DNA of 13,400 nucleotides from Pedosphaera sp. (GTDB lineage: Bacteria; Verrucomicrobiota; Verrucomicrobiia; Limisphaerales; SIAT01), in NCBI GenBank assembly GCA_009691645.1, contig SIAT01000032.1, positions 1-13,400 of the forward strand, written 5' to 3'. Below are positions 7,056 to 13,154 of this stretch, in pieces (position 1 is the stretch's first letter; each line of letters begins with the position of its first letter). The notes beneath the pieces are model-generated. The model did no database searches and was not told the DNA's origin. It saw only the letters and a program-made list of their open reading frames with translations. The position numbers and the translations under genes were made by a program.

Positions 7056-7913
7056 TCAGAGATATTTCTTCAGCAGCGGCGCGAGTTCTTTTCGAGTCTT
7101 GGCGGGCCAGAGTTTCTTTTCAGTCATGATGGCATTCTTCAATGCGTCGTGGCACGGCCAGTCTGGTGTGGTGGGGATTTGAGGTATGGCGCGGCTGATG
7201 ATGCGCTTGGCCATCGCGGCGTTGTGGTGAAGGCACTCGTTGACCATCTCGACGGTCACGTGGTCGTGCGCCACGTTCCAGCAATCGTAGTCGGTCACCA
7301 TCGCGAGCGTGGCGTAGGCGATCTCGGCTTCGCGCGCGCATTTGGCTTCACCGAGATTGGTCATGCCGATCACATCGAGGCCGGCGCGATGATTGGCGAG
7401 CGATTCGGCGCGGGTGCTGAAGGCTGGGCCTTCCATGTTCACATAGGTGCCGCCGTCGTGTGCGCGGGCCTTCTCGGCGCGGGCGCTCTTGAGCAGGATG
7501 CGCCGCAGATTCTCGCAGATGGGATGCGCGAAGGCGACGTGCGCCACGATGCCGCGTCCGAAGAAAGTGTGATGGATTGCTTGCTTGGTACGGTCGAGAA
7601 ATTGGTCCGCCAGCACGATTTCGCCCGGACGGTATTTCTTTTGCAGCGAGCCGACGGCGCTGACGCTGATGATCCAATTCACGCCGAGTTTCTTCATCGC
7701 CCAGATGTTGGCTCGATGATTCAACTCCGATGGCAGGATGCGATGGCCGCGGCCATGGCGGGGGAGAAAGACCACTTCACGTCCGGCGAGTGTGCCGGCG
7801 AGAAAATCATCCGACGGCGCGCCGAAGGGCGTCTTCACCTTCACCCATTTCTGATCGGTGAATCCCTCGATGTGATAAAGCCCGCTGCCGCCGATGATCC
7901 CGATGCGATTCAT
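7056..7913 (-). CDS. mtnP: S-methyl-5'-thioadenosine phosphorylase (MTAP)
   Basis: This 285-residue enzyme splits methylthioadenosine, a by-product of polyamine or homoserine lactone synthesis, into adenine and methylthioribose 1-phosphate for methionine and purine salvage. It shows the phosphate-binding GGSGLY (8-13), PRHGRGHR (51-58), the purine nucleoside phosphorylase signature MEGPAFSTRAES (160-171) and MTNLGEAKCAREAEI (from residue 184). TDYDCW (207-212) is typical of MTAP; its two Asp residues bind the adenine base, in contrast to the Asn used by guanosine and inosine phosphorylases. This makes MTAP more likely than PNP, though a methylthioinosine phosphorylase is possible. ATG 7913 is directly before the first strand NRIGIIGG. 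Neighbours are a SAM methyltransferase upstream and ridA 2 bases downstream. No other methionine salvage gene lies in the window. Confidence 0.93.
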   Translation of the reverse strand: MNRIGIIGGSGLYHIEGFTDQKWVKVKTPFGAPSDDFLAGTLAGREVVFLPRHGRGHRILPSELNHRANIWAMKKLGVNWIISVSAVGSLQKKYRPGEIVLADQFLDRTKQAIHHTFFGRGIVAHVAFAHPICENLRRILLKSARAEKARAHDGGTYVNMEGPAFSTRAESLANHRAGLDVIGMTNLGEAKCAREAEIAYATLAMVTDYDCWNVAHDHVTVEMVNECLHHNAAMAKRIISRAIPQIPTTPDWPCHDALKNAIMTEKKLWPAKTRKELAPLLKKYL

Positions 7914-7960
7914 GGTGCAGCCGATTAAGCCACAGGTGTCCGTGTCACCAAAGGGAAAAG

Positions 7961-8830
7961 TCAGGCCGGTCTGCGCGCCGAAACCTGCACGAGTGGACAG
8001 GAGGAAACGGTTTTGCTGGAATCATCCGCCAGCGCGTGAAGGTCGGCGATGAGCGCGTCCACCTCAGCGTCCGTAGCGAGACCGGCCTTGAGAAGCGCGG
8101 GCTTCAATCGGGCGAGCGTGAGAGGATAGAGGCGCTTCACCGCTGCGACCGGTTCGACGGGGGTGACGATTTCAATGTGGATTTCAGTCAAGCCCGCCGC
8201 GCGGAAGAGGCGGGGCAGTTTGCGGCCGAGCAACGGGTCGCCGCCATGTCGTCGAACGATGGCTTGGTACATCTCGAGATGCCGCATTCGCGCTGGCGAT
8301 TCGGGTTGGGCGAAGCCGCCGCCGCAATCGATGTCCTCCACAACGATTGCGCCGCGGGGCTTGGCGAGCGCAGTCATCCGGCGCAGCACCAGGAGGGGGT
8401 CGGGCAGATGCGATAGCAGGCACCGTGAATAGACGAGGTCGAAGGTGGCGTCTGTCAGCGGCGGCGCGATGGCATCGGCTTCGGTGAAATGTGCGTGATG
8501 GAAGCCGCGTTGGTGGGCGCTGCTGCGCGCGAGGTTCACGAAGAGTTCAGCGCGGTCCACGCCGGTCACGTGGCCGGTTGCGCCCACTTGTTCCGCAAGC
8601 CAAAGGGCGATGTGTCCGGGGCCGCAACCGAGATCGGCGCAGCGCCAGCCGGTGCGCAGTCCCACGCGCTGGAGTAATGCGCGACTGGTTTTTCCATAGA
8701 CTTCATCGAGGACGCGCAGGCGTTCGGCTTCGGCGTCTGATTCCCCGAGCACGTAGGTTTTCGATGAGCCAATGACCGGCCGCTGGCGAGCGCGCCGTTC
8801 TTCCAAGAGACTGTTGGCAGACGAAACCAT
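7961..8830 (-). CDS. Class I SAM-dependent methyltransferase
   Basis: This predicted 289-residue protein has a Rossmann-like SAM-binding core. Motif I is ADLGCGPGHIALWLAE (65-80), followed by an acidic strand end, GVD, and later FDLVYSRCLLSHLPDP and a GAIVVEDIDCGGG segment (motif III region). The opening YVLGESDAEAERL is seen in many uncharacterised type 11/25 methyltransferases acting on small molecules, so a small-molecule substrate is likely but unknown. The first ATG is at 8830. A TTG at 8887, right after the stop of the glmS remnant, would add 19 residues that look unlike the family. The gene lies 47 bases upstream of mtnP on the same strand and may head that operon. C-terminal helices after residue 200 could form a substrate lid. 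Confidence 0.88.
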   Translation of the reverse strand: MVSSANSLLEERRARQRPVIGSSKTYVLGESDAEAERLRVLDEVYGKTSRALLQRVGLRTGWRCADLGCGPGHIALWLAEQVGATGHVTGVDRAELFVNLARSSAHQRGFHHAHFTEADAIAPPLTDATFDLVYSRCLLSHLPDPLLVLRRMTALAKPRGAIVVEDIDCGGGFAQPESPARMRHLEMYQAIVRRHGGDPLLGRKLPRLFRAAGLTEIHIEIVTPVEPVAAVKRLYPLTLARLKPALLKAGLATDAEVDALIADLHALADDSSKTVSSCPLVQVSARRPA

Positions 8831-8887
8831 GAACGTCCACGAATAGAAGGTTTTGCCCCGCGACACAACGAACTTTTGAGACGACAA

Positions 8888-9597
8888 CTATTCGACGGTG
8901 ACGCTGTTGGCGAGATTGCGCGGCTTGTCCACGTCGCAGCCGCGGGCAACGGCGATGTGATAGGCGAGGAGTTGCAGCGGGATCACGCCGAGCAATGGAA
9001 AGAGCGGGTCGAGCGTGGCGGGCCTTCATTTCGCGGAGGTTGCTCCACGTTTTATCGTAGAGCGCGTCATTCGGTGCGAGCATCACCACGGGCGTCTTCT
9101 CGTCCAGCAGGGCGATGGGGCCGTGCTTCATCTCGGCGGCGGGATAACCTGCCGCGTGGATGTAGGAAATTTCCTTGAGCTTGAGCGCGCCTTCGAGAGC
9201 GACAGGGAAACCATATTGGCGACCGAGGAAGAAGAAGTCGTCAGACTTCGCATAACGCACGGCGATCTGTTTGATATGGGCATCTTGCGCAAGGATCTGT
9301 TCGACCTGCTGTGGGATGGCTTCGAGCCGCGCGGATGATTTTCAAGCTGCGCTGCACGGGCAGGTTTCGGATGCGCCCCAAGTAGAGCGCAAGGAGTGAG
9401 AGCAGGGTGATTTGTGAGGTGAACGCTTTGGTGGAGGCGCCGCCGATCTCGGGGCCGGCGCGCAGATAGATGCCGCCATCCGCTTCGAGCACGGCGATTC
9501 CAGCGCTGTCATAGCCGCGGTATTCGACACGGCGCAGGCCTTCAAGAATTAGCGGGGTGGCGGGGTGTTTGCGGACATAACCTAAAATTCCACACCT
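8888..9597 (-). pseudogene. glmS: Glucosamine-6-phosphate synthase (GlmS) remnant with multiple lesions
   Basis: An intact GlmS is about 610 residues and makes glucosamine 6-phosphate from fructose 6-phosphate and glutamine. Here only about 235 codons remain. The amidotransferase start CGILGYVRKH and VEYRGYDSAGIAVLEADGG is readable, but the codon before the nucleophile Cys is AGG (9595-9597), where ATG is expected. It then jumps, in frame, to GPEIGGASTKAFTSQ of the first sugar isomerase domain, omitting roughly 350 residues. One extra base near 9327-9331 shifts the frame. Removing one G restores KIIRALEAIPQQVEQIL and the normal FFFLGRQYGFPVALEGALKLKEISYIH to KHGP. After LREMKAR (about 9019) some 26 residues plus a frame change are missing, and the end resumes as LDPLFPLLGVIPLQLLAYH to NLANSVTVE. 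That end has Asn where the fructose-binding Lys603 belongs. The product cannot be functional. Confidence 0.92.
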
Positions 9598-9626
9598 CGT
9601 AGGGAGGGGGTGCTGGCTCGAAGTCT

Positions 9627-9649
9627 CTTGCCCTTCGATCTGTGGCAAG
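9627..9649. promoter_or_regulatory. Inverted repeat in the divergent glmS-remnant/glgC spacer (possible operator)
   Basis: CTTGCC (9627-9632) and GGCAAG (9644-9649) form a perfect 6-bp inverted repeat around an 11-base spacer. It sits in the 95-base gap between two diverging genes, where a dimeric regulator could bind. The half-sites are about 17 bases apart centre to centre, near 1.6 helical turns, which is not ideal for same-face binding. Nothing in the window names a regulator. Confidence 0.3.
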
Positions 9650-9656
9650 GTAATAG
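9628..9656 (+). promoter_or_regulatory. Weak sigma70-like promoter candidate for glgC
   Basis: TTGCCC (9628-9633, four of six -35 bases) is followed after 17 bases by TAATAG (9651-9656, three of six -10 bases). Transcription would begin near 9663, leaving a leader of about 30 bases that consists almost entirely of the hairpin described next. The match is weak; spacing and position are the main support. Confidence 0.28.
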
Positions 9657-9668
9657 AAGTCCTCTCAA

Positions 9669-9685
9669 CTCCGCAAGCGGAGAAG
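9669..9685 (+). promoter_or_regulatory. glgC ribosome binding site inside a small hairpin
   Basis: The Shine-Dalgarno sequence GGAGAAG (9679-9685) lies 7 bases before the glgC ATG and settles that start. Its first part is the 3' arm of a perfect 5-bp hairpin: CTCCG (9669-9673), loop CAAG, CGGAG (9678-9682). The stem could partly hide the ribosome binding site. Most other genes in this window have no recognisable Shine-Dalgarno sequence, so this one stands out. Confidence 0.55.
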
Positions 9686-9692
9686 TTTATTT

Positions 9693-10997
9693 ATGTCAGC
9701 GAACAACAATTCCAACACCAGTGGCAGCGTCCTGTGTGTCGTGATGGGCGGCGGGCAGGGGAGGCGTCTCTTTCCGTTGACGAAGGAGCGCTCCAAGCCG
9801 GCCGTGCCGCTCGCGGGCAAGTACCGACTGGTGGACATCCCGATCTCCAACTGCATCAACTCCGATCTGAAGCGCGTCTATCTTCTCACGCAGTTCAACT
9901 CGGCCTCGCTGCACCGGCACATCTCGCAATCGTACAAGTTCGACCATTTCTCCGGTGGTTTTGTGGAGATTCTCGCCGCGGAGCAAACGCTGCACGACAC
10001 TTCGTGGTATCAGGGCACGGCCGACGCGGTGCGCAAGAATCTGATCCATTTCCTCAACCACCGCTTCGATTACATGATTATCCTGAGCGGTGATCAGCTT
10101 TACCGGATGGATTTCCGGAAGATTCTCGCTCAGCACGTGGAGACACTGGCGGAGTTGACCATCGCCACCATTCCCGTCGATCGCGCCACCGCCCCCTCGC
10201 TCGGCATCCTGCAGATCAACAGTGATAGACGGATCGTGAATTTCGTCGAGAAGCCGAAGGAACCGGCGGCTCTCGACCCGCTCCGACTGCCGCGCGAGTC
10301 GTACGGAAAACTGGGCATCGAGGGGCAGGAGGATTTTTTTCTCGCCTCAATGGGCATCTACGTCTTCAACCGGCAGGTGCTCCTCAAGTTGCTCGACAAC
10401 GCCCACACCGACTTCGGCAAGCACATCATTCCCAGCGCCATTCAAACCCATCGCGTCTTCTCCTACGTCTTTCAGGGCTACTGGGAAGACATCGGAACGA
10501 TCCGTTCGTTCTTCGAGGCGAACCTCGACTTGGCCGCGGAATTGCCGCGCTTCAACTTCTTCGACATGTACGCGCCGATCTACACGCGTCCGCGCTTCCT
10601 GCCGGCGTCGAAGATCAACGGCGCGGCCATCGATCACGCAGTCATCTCCGACGGTTGCATCATCAATCATGCGCAGGTGCAGCACTCCATCGTCGGCGTG
10701 CGCAGCCTCATCGGCGCCGGCACGCGGCTCTTCCGCACCATCTTGCTGGGCAGCGACTATTACGAGGCTCAGGAATCCATCGCGACGAACGAGAAACTCT
10801 CCCGCCCGCGCATCGGTATCGGCATCAATTGCCGCATCGAGAATGCGATCATCGACAAGAACGCCCGCATTGGTGACAACTGCGTCATCACCCCGCACGG
10901 CAAGCCGGAGAATTTCGATCACCCGCTCTACTACGTTCGCGACGGCATCGTCATCATTTCCAAAGGCGGCGTCGTGCCGCACGGCACGGTGATTTGA
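9693..10997 (+). CDS. glgC: Glucose-1-phosphate adenylyltransferase (ADP-glucose pyrophosphorylase)
   Basis: This 434-residue enzyme forms ADP-glucose from ATP and glucose 1-phosphate, the committed step of bacterial glycogen synthesis. The nucleotide-binding loop VMGGGQGRRLFPLTKERSKP (residues 17-36) and KYRLVDIPISNCINS (43-57) are typical. WYQGTADAVRKN (105-116), GDQLYRMDF (133-141, with the catalytic Asp134), VEKPKEP (185-191), which includes the Lys that contacts glucose 1-phosphate, and GYWEDIGT (262-269) follow. The C-terminal third, with many NxxI and GxxxxIG steps, is the left-handed beta-helix that carries allosteric sites. Length is in the usual 420-440 range. No lesion is seen. The nearest downstream gene, 61 bases later, is a sugar-acid dehydratase. 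No glycogen synthase or branching enzyme lies in the window, so the rest of the pathway is elsewhere. Confidence 0.96.
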   Translation: MSANNNSNTSGSVLCVVMGGGQGRRLFPLTKERSKPAVPLAGKYRLVDIPISNCINSDLKRVYLLTQFNSASLHRHISQSYKFDHFSGGFVEILAAEQTLHDTSWYQGTADAVRKNLIHFLNHRFDYMIILSGDQLYRMDFRKILAQHVETLAELTIATIPVDRATAPSLGILQINSDRRIVNFVEKPKEPAALDPLRLPRESYGKLGIEGQEDFFLASMGIYVFNRQVLLKLLDNAHTDFGKHIIPSAIQTHRVFSYVFQGYWEDIGTIRSFFEANLDLAAELPRFNFFDMYAPIYTRPRFLPASKINGAAIDHAVISDGCIINHAQVQHSIVGVRSLIGAGTRLFRTILLGSDYYEAQESIATNEKLSRPRIGIGINCRIENAIIDKNARIGDNCVITPHGKPENFDHPLYYVRDGIVIISKGGVVPHGTVI

Positions 10998-11013
10998 TCC
11001 CTGCGCCGACACG

Positions 11014-11029
11014 CTTTGCGCCTTTGCGC
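11014..11029. repeat. Tandem octamer in the glgC-dehydratase spacer
   Basis: CTTTGCGC occurs twice head to tail (11014-11021 and 11022-11029) in the 61-base spacer. The sequence around it resembles short TTTGCG-type intergenic sequences that I recall as dispersed copies in several bacterial phyla. With one window I can only show the local duplication. Confidence 0.6.
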
Positions 11030-11058
11030 GTGATGATTGTTTTGGTTGAATCACTGCG

Positions 11059-12978
11059 ATGAGCGACGAAGTGATCTATCGCATCCGCACCAAGGCTTCC
11101 GGTCCCGCCGGCAAACTGCCGGTGACTGAAGACCTTCTCCTGCACCAGCCCAGCGGCAATCTCTTCGGCCTGACCCAGAACGCCGGTATGGGTTGGAACC
11201 CCGCCGAGTTGGGCCGCAAGCAGTTCCTCATCCTCAGCACACAGGGCGGCTTGCGCGCGCCAGACGGCTCGCCGATCGCCCTCGGCTACCACACCGGCCA
11301 TTGGGAGATCGGCCTGCTGATGGAGGCGGCGGCGCGGGAGTTGCGCGATTTGAAGACGATTCCCTTTGCCGCGTACTGCTCTGATCCCTGCGACGGACGC
11401 ACACAGGGAACGCCCGGCATGTTCGACAGCCTGCCGTATCGCAACGATGCCGCGCAGATATTCCGTCGTCTCATCCGCTCGCTGCCGGTGCGCTCGGGCG
11501 TCATCGGCGTGGCCACGTGCGACAAGGGACTGCCGGCGATGATGATGGCACTCGCCGGCGTGCCGGATTTGCCGAGCGTGCTCGTGCCCGGCGGCGTCAC
11601 GCTTCCGCCCGAGACAGGCGAAGATGCCGGGGCCGTGCAAACACTCGGTGTGCGGTACTCGCACGGATTGATTTCGCTCGAAGAAGCGGCGGACCTCGGT
11701 TGCCGCGCCTGCGGCACGCCGGGCGGTGGCTGCCAATTTCTCGGGACCGCCGCGACATCGCAAGTCGTCGGTGAAGCGCTCGGCATGTCGTTGCCGCACT
11801 CGGCACTCGCGCCGTCCGGCGAGGCGGTTTGGACTGATCTTGCCGTGCAGTCCGCCCGCGCCGTGGTTGAGTTGGAGAAGCGCGGGCTGAAGATGCGCGA
11901 CATCCTCACCGATGCCGCCATCCGGAACGCGATGGTGGTTCACGCGGCCTTCGGCGGCTCGACGAATCTGCTGCTCCACATTCCAGCCATCGCCCACGCG
12001 GCGGGTCTGCGCCGGCCGACCGTGGAGGATTGGATTGATGTGAACTCGAAAACCCCGCGTCTCGTCAGCGTGTTGCCGAATGGTCCGGTGCATCACCCGA
12101 CCGTGCGCGTCTTCCTCGCCGGTGGTGTGCCGGAGGTGATGCTCCACCTGCGCCGACTCGGTTTGCTCGACACCAGTGCGCTGACCGCCTCAAGCAAAAC
12201 GCTGGGCGACGTGCTCGATGAATGGGAACGTTCCGAACGCCGCGTGCGCTTTCGGGAGATTTTACGGCGGCAGGACGGCGTGGAGCCGGACGACGTGATC
12301 ATGTCGCCAGAGCAAGCGCGTGCGCGGGGTTTGACCAGCACCGTCACTTTTCCGCGCGGGAACATTTGTCCCGAAGGCGCGGTCATCAAAAGCACGGCCA
12401 TCGATCCGAGCGTGGTGGATGCCGACGGTGTTTATCGAAAAGAAGGACCGGTGCGGATCTTCACGAGCGAACGCGCGGCCATCGCCGCAATCAAGGGGAA
12501 GTCCATCGTGGCTGGGGATGTGATGGTGCTGGCCGGCATCGGCCCGATGGGCACTGGGATGGAGGAGACCTATCAGGTGACGAGTGCGATCAAGTATTTA
12601 CCGTTCGGCAAACACGTGGCGCTGATCACGGATGCGCGCTTCAGTGGTGTTTCCACCGGCGCGTGCATCGGCCATGTGGGGCCGGAGGCGCTGGCGGGCG
12701 GGCCGATCGGCAAGCTGCGCGATGGCGATGTGATCCGCATCGAGATCAACCGGAACACGAACACGGGCAGTGTGAATTTCGTGGGCGAGGGCGGGAAACG
12801 ATTCAGTCCGGAGGAAGGTGAGCGCCTCCTTGCCGCCCGCGCGTTGCGCGATGACCTCGCTGCAAACCCAAACCTTCCGGCTGACACGCGGTTGTGGGCT
12901 GCATTGCAGCAGGCCAGCGGCGGGACATGGGGCGGATGCGTCTTCGACGCGGATCTAATTATTAAAAAATTGACCTGA
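11059..12978 (+). CDS. yagF: YjhG/YagF-type D-xylonate dehydratase (IlvD/Edd family)
   Basis: This 639-residue protein matches E. coli YagF/YjhG (about 655 residues) almost throughout, as I recall those sequences. Shared blocks include PSGNLFGLTQNAGMGW (31-46), IALGYHTGHWEIG (73-85) and SDPCDGRTQGT (108-118). Others are FDSLPYRNDAA (122-132), GVATCDKGLPA (150-160), GCRACGTPGGGCQFLGTA (214-231) and FGGSTNLLLHIPAIAHAAG (from residue 298). The product dehydrates D-xylonate, and perhaps related aldonates, to 2-keto-3-deoxy acids. Cys111, Cys154 and Cys225 fit the three iron-sulfur ligands of the IlvD/Edd family. RFSGVSTGACIGHVGPEA near the C terminus matches the family's conserved catalytic region. 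The start is the ATG before YRIRTKASGPAG; no Shine-Dalgarno sequence is seen. No sugar dehydrogenase, transporter or aldolase of a Weimberg or Dahms route lies beside it. The subfamily is firm; the substrate is inferred. Confidence 0.93.
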   Translation: MSDEVIYRIRTKASGPAGKLPVTEDLLLHQPSGNLFGLTQNAGMGWNPAELGRKQFLILSTQGGLRAPDGSPIALGYHTGHWEIGLLMEAAARELRDLKTIPFAAYCSDPCDGRTQGTPGMFDSLPYRNDAAQIFRRLIRSLPVRSGVIGVATCDKGLPAMMMALAGVPDLPSVLVPGGVTLPPETGEDAGAVQTLGVRYSHGLISLEEAADLGCRACGTPGGGCQFLGTAATSQVVGEALGMSLPHSALAPSGEAVWTDLAVQSARAVVELEKRGLKMRDILTDAAIRNAMVVHAAFGGSTNLLLHIPAIAHAAGLRRPTVEDWIDVNSKTPRLVSVLPNGPVHHPTVRVFLAGGVPEVMLHLRRLGLLDTSALTASSKTLGDVLDEWERSERRVRFREILRRQDGVEPDDVIMSPEQARARGLTSTVTFPRGNICPEGAVIKSTAIDPSVVDADGVYRKEGPVRIFTSERAAIAAIKGKSIVAGDVMVLAGIGPMGTGMEETYQVTSAIKYLPFGKHVALITDARFSGVSTGACIGHVGPEALAGGPIGKLRDGDVIRIEINRNTNTGSVNFVGEGGKRFSPEEGERLLAARALRDDLAANPNLPADTRLWAALQQASGGTWGGCVFDADLIIKKLT

Positions 12979-13008
12979 ACGGTTAAATTTTGAGGGCAGT
13001 TCTTGGTT

Positions 13009-13082
13009 GTCCGTACTGAAGGAGGTTGAAAATGGAAAAGACGGCGGATTGCTCCGCCTCCTTCCCGTGTCAGTCCGTACTG
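13009..13082. repeat. Short direct repeat GTCCGTACTG, two copies
   Basis: Identical 10-base copies lie at 13009-13018 and 13073-13082, 64 bases apart, one before the candidate small ORF start and one inside it. They could be binding sites or chance. No target-site duplication around an insertion is evident. Confidence 0.45.
13032..13058 (-). terminator. Likely terminator of the rightmost minus-strand gene
   Basis: On the minus strand GGCGGA pairs with TCCGCC around a GCAA loop of the stable GNRA type (13043-13058). GTCTTTTCCATTTT follows, a T-rich tract. The hairpin stands 47 bases after the stop at 13105. The plus strand lacks a T tract after the stem, so termination is mainly expected for leftward transcription. 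The stem is short (6 bp). Confidence 0.5.
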
Positions 13083-13154
13083 GCTTTTGAAGGGACCAGC
13101 TCGGTCAATTCTTCTTGGCCGCCGTGGGAGCGGGGGAAACGGTCGAGGTGCTGA
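13032..13154 (+). CDS. Candidate 40-codon small ORF with consensus ribosome binding site
   Basis: AAGGAGGT (13019-13026), an essentially perfect Shine-Dalgarno sequence, ends 5 bases before an ATG at 13032. The frame runs 40 codons (MEKTADCSASFPCQSVLAFE, then a Ser/Trp/Arg-rich end) to a TGA at 13152. The peptide has three Cys, no membrane segment and no family I recognise. Its last 17 codons overlap the minus-strand gene antisense, and a GC hairpin sits near its start. Against it: the region also works as a minus-strand terminator, and composition gives no clear coding signal. A regulatory leader or a chance ORF are both possible. Confidence 0.3.
   Translation: MEKTADCSASFPCQSVLAFEGTSSVNSSWPPWERGKRSRC

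Noticed and set aside
9598..9692. glmS ribozyme-riboswitch upstream of glmS
   Set aside because: The spacer is only 95 bases, shows only short hairpins and no ribozyme core, and the class is mainly found in Firmicutes.
10954..12147. Long open frame on the minus strand (about 397 codons) across the glgC end and the dehydratase gene
   Set aside because: It lies opposite two strongly conserved proteins, its translation is rich in Arg, His and Ala with no recognisable motif, and GC-rich coding DNA often gives such antisense frames.
12970..12991. Weak stem TTGACC-TGAAC-GGTTAA followed by ATTTT as terminator of the dehydratase gene
   Set aside because: The stem has only 6 bp with a wobble and mostly A-T ends, and it overlaps the stop codon, so it is too weak to call.
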